This document shows, one piece after another, positions 45,898 to 56,624 of a DNA stretch of 64,000 nt. The notes beneath the pieces were generated by a model, which was not told the DNA's origin, did not search any database, and was given only the letters and a program-made list of their open reading frames with translations. Origin of the DNA: Burkholderia gladioli (lineage in GTDB: Bacteria; Pseudomonadota; Gammaproteobacteria; Burkholderiales; Burkholderiaceae); contig NZ_CP009323.1 of NCBI RefSeq assembly GCF_000959725.1, positions 4,092,001-4,156,000 on the forward strand. The letters are read 5' to 3'. The translations under genes and the position numbers were made by a program. Within the stretch, counting starts at the first letter, position 1, and each line of letters opens with the position of its first letter.

Positions 45898-48800
45898 TCA
45901 ACCGAGCCAGCGACGCGCGTTGCGGAACACGCGCATCCAGGGGCTGGCCTCGCCCCAGCCTTCGGGCGCCCAGCTCATCTGCACGGTGCGATGCACGCGC
46001 TCCATGTGCGGCATCAGCACGGTGAAGCGGCCATCGGCCGTGGTGACCGAGGTAATGCCCTGCGGCGAGCCATTCGGGTTGAACGGATAACGCTCGGTGG
46101 CCTGGCCGCGATGGTCGACGAAGCGCATCGCCACGGCCACGCGGTCGGCATCGCCCTGCTGCGAGAAATCGGCGAAACCTTCGCCGTGCGCCACCGCCAC
46201 CGGGATGCGCGAGCCTTCCATGCCGGCGAAGAAGATCGACGGCGAGGACTGCACCTCGACAAACGAGAAACGCGCCTCGAACTGCTCGGACTTGTTGCGC
46301 GTGAACTTCGGCCAGGCTTCCGCGCCGGGGATCATCGACGCCAGGCTCGACAGCATCTGGCAGCCGTTGCAGATGCCGAGCGCGAAGGTGTCGGGGCGTG
46401 CGAAGAAGGTCGAGAACATCTCGGCCAGGCCGTCGTTGAAGCGGATCGTCTTGGCCCAGCCCTCGCCGGCGCCGAGCACGTCGCCGTAAGAGAAGCCGCC
46501 GCAGGCCACCGCGCCGGCGAAATCGGCCAGGTTGGCGCGGCCGGCCAGCAGGTCGCTCATGTGCACGTCGTGCGCGTCGAAGCCGGCGCGATCGAAGGCA
46601 TAGGCCGTTTCGAGGTGCGAGTTCACGCCCTGCTCGCGCAGGATCGCGACGCGCGGACGGGCGCCGGTAGCGATGAACGGCGCGGCCACGTCCTCGGCGG
46701 CGTCGAACGTCAGCACCGGCTGCATGCCCGGATCGGCCGCGTCGAGCAGCGCGTCGTATTCGGCATCGGCGCAGGCGGGGTTGTCGCGCAGGCGCGCGAT
46801 GCGCCAGCTCACGTCGGTCCAGGCGCGCTGCAGTTCAGAGCGCGGCGCGTCGTAGATCTTCTTCGCGTCGCGGAACACCTCGATGCTGTCGCGCTCGTTG
46901 ACCGTGCCGATCACGTGCGAGCAGGTCGACAGGCCATGTTCGCGCAGTGCGGCCAGCACGGCGTCGCGATCCGCGGCGCGCACCTGCACCACCGCGCCGA
47001 GCTCCTCGCTGAACAGCGCGCGGATCGTGCGGTCCTCGCGGCGGCCGCTGGTCTGCTTGGCCCAGTCCTTGGCGTCGCCGTAATCGGATTCGTGGTTCGG
47101 GTCCAGCGTCAGCATGTCGACGTTGATCGACACGCCGGCGTGGCCCGCGAAGGCCATTTCGCAGACGGTCGCCCACAGGCCGCCGTCCGAGCGATCGTGG
47201 TAGGCCAGCAGCTTGCCCTGCGCGTTCAGCGCCTGGATCGCCGTGAAGAAGCGCTTGAGATCTTCCGCGTCATCGACGTCGGGCACCGAGTCGCCCACCT
47301 GCTGCGTGACCTGGGCGAGGATGCTGCCGCCCATGCGGTTCTTGCCGCGGCCCAGGTCGATCGAGATCAGCACGCTGTCGCCGACGTCAGCCACGCGGCG
47401 CAGCTGCGGCGTGAGGTGGCGGCGCACGTCCTCGACCGGCGCGAACGCGGAGATGATCAGCGACACCGGCGAGACCACTTCCTTGGCCACGCCGCCGTCG
47501 TTCCACTTGGTCTTCATCGACAGCGAATCCTTGCCGACCGGGATGCCGATACCCAGCGCCGGGCACAGCTCCATGCCGATCGCCTTGACCGTGTCGTAGA
47601 GCGCGGCGTCTTCGCCGGCGGTGCCGCACGAAGCCATCCAGTTGGCCGACAGCTTGAGCTTGTCGAGCGAGGCGATCGGCGCGGCGGCGATGTTGGTGAT
47701 CGCCTCGCCCACCGCCATGCGGCCCGAGGCGGGCGCGTCGATCACGGCCAGCGGGGTGCGCTCGGCCATGGTCATCGCCTCGCCGGCGAAACCGGCGTAG
47801 TCGAGCGCGGTGACGGCGCAGTCGGCCACCGGCACCTGCCAGGGGCCGACCATCTGGTCGCGCACCGAGGTGCCGCCGACCGAGCGGTCGCCGATCGTGA
47901 TCAGGAAGGACTTGCTGGCGACAGTCGGGTGCTTCAGCACGCTCACGGCCGCATCGGCCAGCGACACGCCGGTCACGTCGACCGGGATACGCTCGACCGC
48001 CACGCGCGTGACGTCGCGATGCATCTTGGGCGGCTTGCCGAGCAGCACGTCCATCGGCATGTCGACCGGGAAGCCGTCCTGGCCTTCTGCGAGATCGTCG
48101 ACCAGCTTCAGCTCGCGCGCCTCGGTGGCCACGCCGATCACGGCGAACGGGCAGCGCTCGCGCGTGCAGATCGCCTCGAAGCGCGCCAGGTCGGCCGGCG
48201 CGATCGCCAGCACGTAACGCTCCTGCGATTCGTTCGACCAGATCTCGCGCGGCGACAGCCCGCTTTCCTCGAGCTGGATCTTGCGCAGCTCGAAGCGCGC
48301 GCCCTTGTCGGCGCCGTCCACCAGCTCGGGGAAGGCGTTCGACAGGCCGCCCGCGCCCACGTCGTGGATCGACAGGATCGGGTTGGCCTCGCCGAGCTGC
48401 CAGCAGCCGTTGATCACTTCCTGGGCGCGCCGCTCGATTTCCGGGTTGCCGCGCTGCACGGAATCGAAGTCGAGCTCGGCCGTGTTGGCGCCGGTGGCCA
48501 TCGAGCTGGCCGCGCCGCCGCCCATGCCGATGCGCATGCCGGGGCCGCCGATCTGGATCAGCAGGGTGCCGGCCGGCAGGTCGTGCTTGTGGGTGTGCGC
48601 GTCGGAGACGTTGCCGATGCCGCCGGCGATCATGATCGGCTTGTGATAGCCGCGCACGGTGCCGCCGACGTTCTGCTCGTAGACACGGAAGTAGCCGCCC
48701 AGGTTGGGACGGCCGAATTCGTTGTTGAAGGCGGCGCCGCCGAGCGGGCCGTCGATCATGATCTGCAGCGGCGAGGCGATGCGGTCCGGGCGGCCATAGG

Positions 48801-49968
48801 GCGCGTGGGCATCGGCCGGGTTGCGCTCGGCCACCGGCTGGGCGGCGTCGCGTGCGTTTTCCCAGGCTTCGCGCGCGCCGGGAAGGTCCAGGTTCGAGAC
48901 CGTGAAGCCGGTCAGGCCGGCCTTCGGGCGGGCACCGCGGCCGGTCGCGCCTTCGTCGCGAATCTCGCCGCCCGCGCCCGTCGCGGCGCCGGCGAACGGC
49001 GAGATCGCGGTCGGGTGGTTGTGCGTCTCGACCTTCATCAGCGTGTGCGTCAGCTCGCTGTGGCGGCCGTATTGCTCGGCGGGCGTGCCGTCGGCGCCGG
49101 CGCCGCGCGGGAACCAGCGCTCGGCCTGCGCGCCGCGCATGATCGAGGAATTGTCCGAGTAGGCGACGATGGTGCCCTGCGGGCTCATCTTCTCGGTGTT
49201 GCGGATCATCGCGAACAGCGACATGTCCTGCTTCGCGCCGTCGATGGTCCAGTCGGCGTTGAAGATCTTGTGGCGGCAGTGCTCGCTGTTGGCCTGCGCG
49301 AACATCATCAGCTCGACGTCGGTCGGGTTGCGCTCCAGCTTCGTGAAGGCGTCGACCAGGTAGACGATCTCGTCCTCGGCCAGCGCGAGGCCCAGCTCGA
49401 GGTTGGCCGTCTCCAGCGCGGCGCGGCCCTGGCCCAGCACGTCGACGCGGCCCAGCGGCTTGGCCGGCAGCTCGTCGAACAGGTGGTGCGCGTCCTCGCG
49501 CGCGGCCACCACGCTTTCCGTCATGCGGTCGTGCAGCGCGGCGGCCACCGCGGCGCGCACCTCGGGCGAGAGCGCCTTCTTGCCGCCCATGCCGAGCAGG
49601 CCGGCCTTCAGCGTGACCGTGAACTCGACGCCGCGCTCGATGCGGCGCACCGAGGCGAGGCCGCAATGCAGGGCGATGTCGGTCGCCTTGCTGGCCCACG
49701 GCGACACCGTGCCGATGCGCGGCAGCACGATGAAGGTGTCGGTCGCGCCCTTCTCGGCGGCCGGCTCGAACGGCGCGCCGTAGTGCATCAGCGCGTCGAT
49801 GCGGGCCGACTCATCGGCCGACAGCGGCTCGGACGCGTTGACGAAGTGCAGGTACTGGCCGCGGATTGCGACGATATCGCCATCGATCTGCTTGAGCGTG
49901 TCGAGCAGGCGAGTCTGGCGGAAATCGGAAAGGGCGGCGGCGCCGGGAAAACACGAGAAGTGAGCCAT
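45898..49968 (-). CDS. purL: Phosphoribosylformylglycinamidine synthase (single-chain PurL)
   Basis: Turns FGAR, glutamine and ATP into FGAM in purine synthesis. It has 1356 residues and is of the large gamma/beta-proteobacterial type with three parts. An N-terminal PurS-like domain opens with [13 protein letters not shown]. The duplicated synthetase core has [12 protein letters not shown] (about 215), [10 protein letters not shown] and VGKDSLSM. The C-terminal glutaminase has [13 protein letters not shown] and the nucleophile Cys in [13 protein letters not shown]. The start at 49968 is the family start. It is monocistronic and divergent from the DadA-like gene. Confidence 0.98.
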   Translation of the reverse strand: MAHFSCFPGAAALSDFRQTRLLDTLKQIDGDIVAIRGQYLHFVNASEPLSADESARIDALMHYGAPFEPAAEKGATDTFIVLPRIGTVSPWASKATDIALHCGLASVRRIERGVEFTVTLKAGLLGMGGKKALSPEVRAAVAAALHDRMTESVVAAREDAHHLFDELPAKPLGRVDVLGQGRAALETANLELGLALAEDEIVYLVDAFTKLERNPTDVELMMFAQANSEHCRHKIFNADWTIDGAKQDMSLFAMIRNTEKMSPQGTIVAYSDNSSIMRGAQAERWFPRGAGADGTPAEQYGRHSELTHTLMKVETHNHPTAISPFAGAATGAGGEIRDEGATGRGARPKAGLTGFTVSNLDLPGAREAWENARDAAQPVAERNPADAHAPYGRPDRIASPLQIMIDGPLGGAAFNNEFGRPNLGGYFRVYEQNVGGTVRGYHKPIMIAGGIGNVSDAHTHKHDLPAGTLLIQIGGPGMRIGMGGGAASSMATGANTAELDFDSVQRGNPEIERRAQEVINGCWQLGEANPILSIHDVGAGGLSNAFPELVDGADKGARFELRKIQLEESGLSPREIWSNESQERYVLAIAPADLARFEAICTRERCPFAVIGVATEARELKLVDDLAEGQDGFPVDMPMDVLLGKPPKMHRDVTRVAVERIPVDVTGVSLADAAVSVLKHPTVASKSFLITIGDRSVGGTSVRDQMVGPWQVPVADCAVTALDYAGFAGEAMTMAERTPLAVIDAPASGRMAVGEAITNIAAAPIASLDKLKLSANWMASCGTAGEDAALYDTVKAIGMELCPALGIGIPVGKDSLSMKTKWNDGGVAKEVVSPVSLIISAFAPVEDVRRHLTPQLRRVADVGDSVLISIDLGRGKNRMGGSILAQVTQQVGDSVPDVDDAEDLKRFFTAIQALNAQGKLLAYHDRSDGGLWATVCEMAFAGHAGVSINVDMLTLDPNHESDYGDAKDWAKQTSGRREDRTIRALFSEELGAVVQVRAADRDAVLAALREHGLSTCSHVIGTVNERDSIEVFRDAKKIYDAPRSELQRAWTDVSWRIARLRDNPACADAEYDALLDAADPGMQPVLTFDAAEDVAAPFIATGARPRVAILREQGVNSHLETAYAFDRAGFDAHDVHMSDLLAGRANLADFAGAVACGGFSYGDVLGAGEGWAKTIRFNDGLAEMFSTFFARPDTFALGICNGCQMLSSLASMIPGAEAWPKFTRNKSEQFEARFSFVEVQSSPSIFFAGMEGSRIPVAVAHGEGFADFSQQGDADRVAVAMRFVDHRGQATERYPFNPNGSPQGITSVTTADGRFTVLMPHMERVHRTVQMSWAPEGWGEASPWMRVFRNARRWLG

Positions 49969-50266
49969 GGGCTGGACGGACATCGATGAGTCGCGCGAGT
50001 CGGCGACATTGGGGCGAAAGGAAGACCGCAATTATACCCGGAAGTCATGCCGCCGAAGCCGTCCGCAAGGCTTTCCGCGGCCAGCGCGCCACGCCGGATC
50101 CGGCCACGGGGGGCTGCCGCGTCCGAGGCCGGCGCGCCCGCGACGGCGGCCGGGCGCCGCCGCGAGCGCCCGGTTTGGCGCTATCATTCGCGGTTCACCG
50201 GGTTCCACACGGCCCGCACGGAAGACCAGACCCGGGTCGCGACGCGGCCCGTTTTCGAATCACAAC

Positions 50267-51571
50267 ATGGATGTCATCGTCATCGGCGGCGGGATCGGCG
50301 GCGTCGCCACCGCCTACCAGTTGCGCGCCGCCGGCCACCGCGTCTGCATGGTCGAGCGCCACGCCACCGTCGCCCAGGGCGCCACCTACGGCCATGGCGG
50401 CCTGGTGCTGCCCACCCCGCTCGACGTCTGGTTCGGTCCGACCTTCATGCACCACCGCCGCGCGCTCAGGAGCGGCGTAGTCTACAAACCGGGCCTGAAC
50501 GGCCCGCTGCGCCGCTTCACGCGCGAGCTGGCGAAACTGCGCGCGCCCGAGGCGTTCGCCGCGCATTACGCGAAGCTCAAGCCGCTAGTCGACCTGTCGC
50601 GCGAATCGATCGCCGATATCGAGCGCCGCTTCGGCCTCGAGTTCGAGCAGCGCCCCGGCGTGCTGCACGTGATCCGCGAGCCGCAGGAATGGGCCGCCGC
50701 CCAGCCCGCGCTGGAGTTGCTGCGCGCCTACGAGGTTCCGCACCAGATCCTCGACGCCGAACAATGCGCGGCGCTCGAGCATTCGGTGCCGGCCGACCCG
50801 CCCTTTGCGGGCGGCGTGCTGCTCGAATTCGAGCGCACTGCGAACTGTCCCCTCTTCTCCAAGCTGGTCAAGCAGACGCTCGACGAGCACGGCGTGCAGT
50901 TCTGCTTCGGCCGCGCCGTCACGGCGATCCGCGTCGAGGCCAACCGCGCCGCGGTGGAGCTGGCGCCGGAGCCGGGCGACCGGCTCGGCGCGCGCGGCAA
51001 GGAAGTCGACGTGATCTCGGCCGACGCGGTGGTGATCGCCGCCGGCACCGGCAGCGTGCCGCTGCTGGCCCGGCTCGGCATCACGCTGCCGCTGCACCCG
51101 GTGCGCGTCAACGCGCTGAGCGCGCCGGTCGCCTACGAGGAACACGCGCCGCATCTGAGCGTGGTCGATTCGATCAAGCGCATCACCATGACGCGCATGC
51201 ACCAGCGCGTGCGGATCAGCGGCGCGCCGGTCCTGCAAAGCGAGAAGGACATCGCCAGGCCGCTGCCCGAGGCGCTCAACGACGAGGCGCTGGCCCTGCT
51301 CGGCCAGGCCACCCACGACTGGATCCCGGGCGCCGCGAAGATCTCGGCCGCGCTGCCCTGGCAGGCCACGCGGCTGTTGTCGCCGGACGGGCTGCCGGTG
51401 GTCGGGCCGACGCGCCACCCGCGCGTGTTCGTCAATCTCGGCCATGGCCCGGCCGGCTGGGGCCTCGCGTGCGGCTCTGCTAAAGTGGTGAGCGATTATC
51501 TCGGCGGCACGCCGCATCACGTGCCGGCCGACACGCTCGCCGCGCTCCACGTGGACCGCTTCGCCACCTGA
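50267..51571 (+). CDS. FAD-dependent D-amino-acid dehydrogenase-like oxidoreductase
   Basis: A 434-residue DAO-family flavoprotein like DadA. It starts MDVIVIGGGIGGVATAYQL, with the FAD Gly motif at residues 5-13. GATYGHGGLVLPTPLDVW follows as the DadA-type second segment, and a C-terminal GHGPAGWGLACGSAKVV closes the FAD site. It likely oxidises a D-amino acid and passes electrons to the quinone pool. The frame is open upstream, but this start puts the FAD motif at the correct distance. It stands between divergent purL and nnrDE, so its physiological substrate is unknown. Confidence 0.9.
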   Translation: MDVIVIGGGIGGVATAYQLRAAGHRVCMVERHATVAQGATYGHGGLVLPTPLDVWFGPTFMHHRRALRSGVVYKPGLNGPLRRFTRELAKLRAPEAFAAHYAKLKPLVDLSRESIADIERRFGLEFEQRPGVLHVIREPQEWAAAQPALELLRAYEVPHQILDAEQCAALEHSVPADPPFAGGVLLEFERTANCPLFSKLVKQTLDEHGVQFCFGRAVTAIRVEANRAAVELAPEPGDRLGARGKEVDVISADAVVIAAGTGSVPLLARLGITLPLHPVRVNALSAPVAYEEHAPHLSVVDSIKRITMTRMHQRVRISGAPVLQSEKDIARPLPEALNDEALALLGQATHDWIPGAAKISAALPWQATRLLSPDGLPVVGPTRHPRVFVNLGHGPAGWGLACGSAKVVSDYLGGTPHHVPADTLAALHVDRFAT

Positions 51572-51621
51572 CGCCGCCCTCGCGCGGCGTCTCGACCGGC
51601 CGCCCCGGCGGCCCTTTCGAC

Positions 51622-53229
51622 ATGACGCCGCTCGCCCCGTCCGCCTCGCTGTCCGCCGCCCCGCCCTCGCCGAACGCCCGGCCCGCCGATCCGTTCGACG
51701 CCCCGCTCGCCCACTTGCCCCTGGCGCTGTCCAGCGTCGCCGACCTGCGCACGGCCGAAGCCGAGGCCGCCGCCGCGCTGCCGCCGCATACGCTGATGGC
51801 GCGTGCCGGCGGCGCCGCCGCGCGCTGGCTGGCCGAGCGCGGCGAACGCGAGGCGCGCCCGGTCTGGCTTGCGGCGGGCCCCGGCAACAACGGCGGCGAC
51901 GCGCTGGTCACGGCCGTCGAGCTGCTGCGGCTCGGCGTGCAGGTCGAGGTCTGTTTGCCGGTCGAGCCGAAACCCGAGGATGCGCGCTGGGCGCTGGCGC
52001 TCGCGCGCGAGGCCGGCGTGCCGATCTCGCCCGAGCCGCCCGCCTCGCTCGACACCTATGGCTGGTGCGTCGACGGCCTGTTCGGGATCGGCCTGGCGCG
52101 GCCCGTGGCGGGCCCCTTCGCGGCGCTCGCCGAGCTGTTGTCGGCGCGCTCGCGTGCCCTGGGGCACGTGCTCGCGCTCGACGTGCCGAGCGGCATCGAT
52201 GCCGACAGCGGCGCGCGCGTCGGCGACGGCCCCGCCGTCACGGCCACGCACACACTGAGCTTCATCGCGGCCAAACCCGGCCTGTATTTCGGCGACGGCC
52301 GCGACCATGCCGGCGAGATCGCGGTCGACACGCTCGACGCGGCGCCGGCCCGGCCGTCCGCCACGCTCAACGCGCCGGCCCTGTTCGCGCCTTGCTGGCC
52401 CGCGCGCGGCGCCGCCTCGCACAAGGGCAGCTTCGGCAGCGTGGCGATCGTCGGCGGCGACACCGGCATGTGCGGCGCGCCGATCCTGGCCGCGCGCGCC
52501 GCGCTGCATGCCGGCGCGGGCAAGGTGCATGTCGGTTTCCTCGGCGACGATGCCCCGCCCTACGACCCGCCCTTCCCCGAACTGATGCTGCATCCGGCGC
52601 GCTCGCTGAACCCCGAAGGGCTCAGCGCGATCGGCATCGGCTGCGGGCTGGGCACGCGCGAGCGCGCGATCGAGACGCTGCGCGAAGTCCTCGCGCTCGA
52701 CCTGCCCTTGGTCATCGATGCCGATGCGCTGAACCTGGTCGCCGCGCATGCCGACTTGAACTCGGCCCTGGTCAAGCGTGGTGTGCGTCACGCCGTGTCG
52801 ATCCTGACCCCGCATCCGCTCGAAGCGGCGCGGCTGCTCGGCACGCGCACCGCCGAGGTCCAGGGCGAGCGTCTCGCCGCCGCGCGCGAGCTGGCCGCGC
52901 GCTTCCACGCGATCGCGGTGCTCAAGGGTTCGGGCACGGTGATTGCCGAGCCGGCCGGGCGCGTGGCCGTCAACCCGACCGGCAATGCCGCGCTCGCCAC
53001 CGGCGGCACCGGCGACGTGCTCGGCGGCCTGATCGCGGCCTTCGCGGCGCAGCGCCTGCCGGCCTGGGAAGCCGCGCTGGCGGGCGTCTACCTGCATGGC
53101 CTGGCGGCCGACTGCCTGAGCACGCTCGGCGCCGGCCCGGTGGGCCTGGCCGCCGGTGAACTGGCGCCGGCCGTGCGCCGGCTGCTGAACCGTCACTTTT
53201 ACTCTCGCCTCGCACCGTCGCCGCGGTGA
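51622..53229 (+). CDS. nnrD: Bifunctional NAD(P)H-hydrate epimerase / ADP-dependent dehydratase
   Basis: Repairs damaged NADH and NADPH hydrates. It has 535 residues and two fused domains. The N-terminal YjeF/NnrE epimerase covers about 25-240 (AAGPGNNGGDALVTAVEL). The C-terminal ribokinase-like NnrD dehydratase covers about 260-530 (GSFGSVAIVGGDTGM, VIDADALNL and ALATGGTGDVLGG). An Ala/Pro-rich start of about 25 residues may be longer than real; a later start cannot be excluded. It follows the DadA-like gene by 50 bases. Confidence 0.95.
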   Translation: MTPLAPSASLSAAPPSPNARPADPFDAPLAHLPLALSSVADLRTAEAEAAAALPPHTLMARAGGAAARWLAERGEREARPVWLAAGPGNNGGDALVTAVELLRLGVQVEVCLPVEPKPEDARWALALAREAGVPISPEPPASLDTYGWCVDGLFGIGLARPVAGPFAALAELLSARSRALGHVLALDVPSGIDADSGARVGDGPAVTATHTLSFIAAKPGLYFGDGRDHAGEIAVDTLDAAPARPSATLNAPALFAPCWPARGAASHKGSFGSVAIVGGDTGMCGAPILAARAALHAGAGKVHVGFLGDDAPPYDPPFPELMLHPARSLNPEGLSAIGIGCGLGTRERAIETLREVLALDLPLVIDADALNLVAAHADLNSALVKRGVRHAVSILTPHPLEAARLLGTRTAEVQGERLAAARELAARFHAIAVLKGSGTVIAEPAGRVAVNPTGNAALATGGTGDVLGGLIAAFAAQRLPAWEAALAGVYLHGLAADCLSTLGAGPVGLAAGELAPAVRRLLNRHFYSRLAPSPR

Positions 53230-53385
53230 GGCCGTTATACTGGATGGCCCCGCGCGCGCTCGATCCGCTCACGATCGATGCCGAGCGCAGCGCGCGCGGC
53301 TTTCGCAGTCCCCGGTAGTCCGCCGGCAAGCGGCGCATCCCGCCGCCCACGCCTTCCAAGTCACGACAGTTTCGCCAGAACCGAT

Positions 53386-55008
53386 ATGACGCTGAATTCG
53401 CTCCCCGCCTGGTCCGCCCTCCAATCGCACTACGACGAGATCCGCGACGCGCAGTTGCGCGACTGGTTCGCCCCCTCCAACGATCCCGCGCCGACGCGTG
53501 CCGAACGCTTCACCGTGGCGGGCGGCGGCCTCGCGATCGACTTCTCGAAGAACCGCATCACCGACGCGACGCTGAAGCTGCTGGTGCAGCTCGCGCGCGA
53601 GGCCGGCGTCGAGGCACGGCGCGACGCGATGTTCGCCGGCGAGGTGGTCAACCCGACCGAAGGGCGCGCCGCCCTGCACACCGCGCTGCGCGCGAGTTCG
53701 CCCGATGCGCCCTTCCACGCCCAGGTGCTGGCCGAGCGCAAGAAGATGGCCGCCTTCGCCGAGCAGGTCCGCGACGGCCGCTGGACCGGCTACACCGGCA
53801 AGCGCATCCGCCACGTGATCAACATCGGCATCGGCGGCTCGGACCTCGGTCCCAAGATGGTGGTGCACGCGCTCGACCATCTCGCCACCCGCGAGCTGTC
53901 CTGCGCCTTCGTCTCGAACGTGGACGGCGCCGATCTCTCCCGCGCGCTGGAGCACTGCGATCCCGAGGCAACGCTGGTGATCGTGGTCTCGAAGACCTTC
54001 ACCACCCTCGAGACCATGACCAATGCGCGCTCGGCCCGCGACTGGCTGCTCGCGCACGGCTGCCCCGAGAACGCGCTGGCCAAGCACTTCGTCGGCGTGT
54101 CGGCGAATCCGGAGGAAGTGGTCAAGTTCGGCATCGACGCGCACAACGTGTTCGAGATGTGGGACTGGGTGGGCGGGCGCTATTCGCTGTGGTCGGCGGT
54201 CGGCCTGTCGATCATGATCGCGATCGGGCCCGAGCAGTTCGACGAGCTGCTGGCCGGCGCCGACGAGATGGACCGCCATTTCCGCGAAGCGCCGCTGGAA
54301 GCGAACCTGCCGGTGCTGCTCGGCCTGATCGGCATCTGGTATCGCAACTTCTTCGGCTCGCAGAGCTACCTGGTGGCGCCGTATTCGGAAGCGCTGCACT
54401 TCCTGCCCTCGTACCTGCAGCAGCTCGAGATGGAGAGCAACGGCAAGTCGGCGCGCCTGGACGGCGCCTTCGTCGACTACCCGACCTCGGCCGTCACCTG
54501 GGGCGAGCCGGGCACCAACGGCCAGCACGCCTTCTTCCAGATGCTGCACCAGGGCCCGACCATCGTGCCGATCGACTTCATCGCGGTGCTCACGCCCGAG
54601 CATGCACTGGCCAGCCATCATCCGAAGCTGCTGGCCAACTGCTTCGCGCAGAGCGAGGCGCTGATGCTGGGCCGCACGCTGGAGGAAGCGCGCAAGATCG
54701 CCGGCCCGGACAAGCCCGAGCTGGCACCGCACCTGACCTTCCCCGGCAATCGCCCGACCAGCACCATCCTGGTCGATGCGCTGACCGCGCGCACGCTGGG
54801 CGCCCTGATCGCGCTCTACGAGCACAAGGTGCTGGTGCAGGCCTCGGTCTGGAACATCAACCCCTTCGATCAATGGGGCGTCGAGCTCGGCAAGATCCTC
54901 GGCAAGGTGGTGGAGGCCGATCTCACGGCAGCCAACGTCGATCCCGCCAAGCACGATTCCTCGACCTCGGCGCTGATCGCGCGGGCCCGCGCGGCGCTCA
55001 AGCGCTGA
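53386..55008 (+). CDS. pgi: Glucose-6-phosphate isomerase
   Basis: Interconverts glucose-6-phosphate and fructose-6-phosphate. It has 540 residues. Signatures are [27 protein letters not shown] (phosphate-binding), [16 protein letters not shown] and [12 protein letters not shown]. The catalytic Glu lies in [18 protein letters not shown] and the nearby blocks. The start at 53386 is the family start; the frame is open 36 codons more. A bidirectional terminator follows. Confidence 0.98.
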   Translation: MTLNSLPAWSALQSHYDEIRDAQLRDWFAPSNDPAPTRAERFTVAGGGLAIDFSKNRITDATLKLLVQLAREAGVEARRDAMFAGEVVNPTEGRAALHTALRASSPDAPFHAQVLAERKKMAAFAEQVRDGRWTGYTGKRIRHVINIGIGGSDLGPKMVVHALDHLATRELSCAFVSNVDGADLSRALEHCDPEATLVIVVSKTFTTLETMTNARSARDWLLAHGCPENALAKHFVGVSANPEEVVKFGIDAHNVFEMWDWVGGRYSLWSAVGLSIMIAIGPEQFDELLAGADEMDRHFREAPLEANLPVLLGLIGIWYRNFFGSQSYLVAPYSEALHFLPSYLQQLEMESNGKSARLDGAFVDYPTSAVTWGEPGTNGQHAFFQMLHQGPTIVPIDFIAVLTPEHALASHHPKLLANCFAQSEALMLGRTLEEARKIAGPDKPELAPHLTFPGNRPTSTILVDALTARTLGALIALYEHKVLVQASVWNINPFDQWGVELGKILGKVVEADLTAANVDPAKHDSSTSALIARARAALKR

Positions 55009-55023
55009 GCGACGACGCAAATA

Positions 55024-55052
55024 CGAACGGCCGGGATTTCCGGCCGTTTGTT
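55024..55052. terminator. Bidirectional terminator between pgi and ybbA
   Basis: AACGGCCGG (55026-55034) and CCGGCCGTT (55040-55048) around GATTT, with short T/A flanks, lie between convergent genes. Confidence 0.75.
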
Positions 55053-55085
55053 CGTGGACAGGACGACATGCGTCGCGCCGCGAGC

Positions 55086-55790
55086 TCAGTTCGTGCTCGG
55101 CTCCGTGGCATCGGCGACGATGCGCCCGCCGTCGAGCGTGATTACTGTGCCGCAGCGGCGCGCGAGCGCCGGGTCGTGCGTGACCAGCACCAGCGTGGCG
55201 CCCTGCGCGCGGTTCAGCTCGAACATCAGGTCGATCACGGCGTGGCCGGTGGCGGCGTCGAGGCTGCCGGTCGGCTCGTCGGCGAACAGGATCGCGGGAT
55301 CGGTGACGAAGGCGCGGGCCAGCGCGACGCGCTGCTGCTCGCCGCCCGACAGCAGCTTCGGGTAGTGGCCGGTGCGCGCGCCGAGCCCGACCCGCTCGAG
55401 CAGGCGACGCGCGCGCTCGGCCGCCTCGCGCGCCGTGATGCCGCCGCGCAGTTCGAGCGGCAGCATCACGTTCTCGAGCGCGGTGAGATGCGGCATCAAC
55501 TGGAAGGACTGGAACACGAAGCCGACCGAGCCGCTGCGCAGCGCCGCGCGCGCGTCCTCGTCGAGCCCCTGCAGATCCCGGCCGAGCAGGCGAACCGTGC
55601 CCTCGGTCGCGCTGTCCAAGCCGGCAAGCAGGCCGAGCAAGGTGGACTTGCCCGACCCCGAGGCGCCGACGATCGCCAGGCTGCTGCCTGCCGCCACCGT
55701 CAGGTCGATGCCGTCGAGGATCGTCAGTTCGCCGGCCGCGTCGGCCACCCGTTTCGCCACTTGTCGAACTTCAATGATCGGTTCCGTCAT
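55086..55790 (-). CDS. ybbA: ABC transporter ATP-binding protein (YbbA/LolD-like)
   Basis: The 234-residue ATPase of a MacB/LolD-type ABC exporter. Walker A is GASGSGKSTLLGLL, the Q-loop VFQSFQLMPHL, the signature LLSGGEQQRVALARA, and Walker B ILFADEPTGSLD; the H-loop is VTHDPALAR. It is divergent from tesA, exactly as ybbA and tesA are in E. coli. The permease partner (YbbP) is not next to it here. The start could also be three codons upstream at 55799, which would overlap the tesA start codon on the other strand. Confidence 0.93.
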   Translation of the reverse strand: MTEPIIEVRQVAKRVADAAGELTILDGIDLTVAAGSSLAIVGASGSGKSTLLGLLAGLDSATEGTVRLLGRDLQGLDEDARAALRSGSVGFVFQSFQLMPHLTALENVMLPLELRGGITAREAAERARRLLERVGLGARTGHYPKLLSGGEQQRVALARAFVTDPAILFADEPTGSLDAATGHAVIDLMFELNRAQGATLVLVTHDPALARRCGTVITLDGGRIVADATEPSTN

Positions 55791-55797
55791 CTTGAGC

Positions 55798-56496
55798 ATG
55801 AAGCAGAGTGATTCCTGGAAAGACGGCCTGCGCGCCGTCGTGATCGCCCTGGCCGCCACGGCCGGGTTCGGCGGCATCGGTGCCGCCGCGCAGGCAGCCA
55901 CGCAAGCGGCCGCGGCTACCTCAACCAGCGCGGCCAAGCCCAACATCGTGGTGCTCGGCGACAGCCTGTCCGCCGAATACGGCCTGCCGCGCGACACGGG
56001 CTGGGTCGCGCTGATGCGCGCGCGCATCGCGGATCAGCGAATCGATTATAGCGTCGCGAATGCCAGCGTCAGCGGCGACACCACCAATGGCGGCCGGGCC
56101 CGCCTGCCCGCCGTGCTCGCGCGCCTGAAGCCCTCGATCCTGATCGTCGAACTGGGCGCCAACGACGCGCTGCGCGGCGTGCCGCTGGCCACCACCGAGC
56201 AGAACCTGCGCGCGATCGTGGCACAGGCGCAGCAGGCCAAGGCGAAGGTGGTGCTGGTCGGCATGTACGTGCCGCCCAACTACGGCCTCGATTACACGCA
56301 GAAGTTCCACGCCATGTACGGCACGCTCGCGAAGGAGCTGCGCCTGCCGCTGGTGCCCTTCCTGCTGGCCGGCCTCGAGGACAAACCCGACCAGTTCCAG
56401 GACGACCAGAACCACCCGAACCAGGGCGCGCAGCCCAGGCTGCTCGACAACGTCTGGCCGGTGGTGAAGCCGCTGCTGGGTCCGGGCGCGCACTGA
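55798..56496 (+). CDS. tesA: Periplasmic SGNH esterase/thioesterase TesA (arylesterase)
   Basis: A multifunctional lysophospholipase, thioesterase and protease I. It has 232 residues. A signal peptide covers roughly 1-40 with an Ala-rich tail. The GDSL block is VVLGDSLSAEYGL with the nucleophile Ser, the Gly/Asn oxyanion residues are in SVSGDTTNGG and VELGANDALRG, and the Asp/His pair is in DDQNHPNQGAQ. The start codon nearly touches the ybbA start on the other strand, so the two share a very tight divergent promoter region. Confidence 0.94.
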   Translation: MKQSDSWKDGLRAVVIALAATAGFGGIGAAAQAATQAAAATSTSAAKPNIVVLGDSLSAEYGLPRDTGWVALMRARIADQRIDYSVANASVSGDTTNGGRARLPAVLARLKPSILIVELGANDALRGVPLATTEQNLRAIVAQAQQAKAKVVLVGMYVPPNYGLDYTQKFHAMYGTLAKELRLPLVPFLLAGLEDKPDQFQDDQNHPNQGAQPRLLDNVWPVVKPLLGPGAH

Positions 56497-56559
56497 GGCT
56501 CGCGGGAGGCGCGAGAGCGTCACCCTGCCCCGCAGCTCTCCCGCCTCGCCGCCAAAGAA

Positions 56560-56589
56560 AAAGCCCCGCTCGGTTTCGAGCGGGGCTTT
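56560..56589. terminator. Bidirectional terminator between tesA and ppiD
   Basis: A perfect 13-bp stem (AAAGCCCCGCTCG with its complement), loop GTTT, between convergent genes. Confidence 0.92.
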
Positions 56590-56624
56590 GCGCTTTAGCT
56601 AGGTGCCTGGCGGCGCGGCGGCGA

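Noticed and set aside
45853..49989. A very long open frame on the plus strand opposite purL, and similar long antisense frames opposite dnaB, gcl-hyi and pgi
   Set aside because: In GC-rich DNA the frames opposite real genes stay open by codon bias. The products are Arg/Ala/His-rich, show no domain, and lack ribosome-binding sites.
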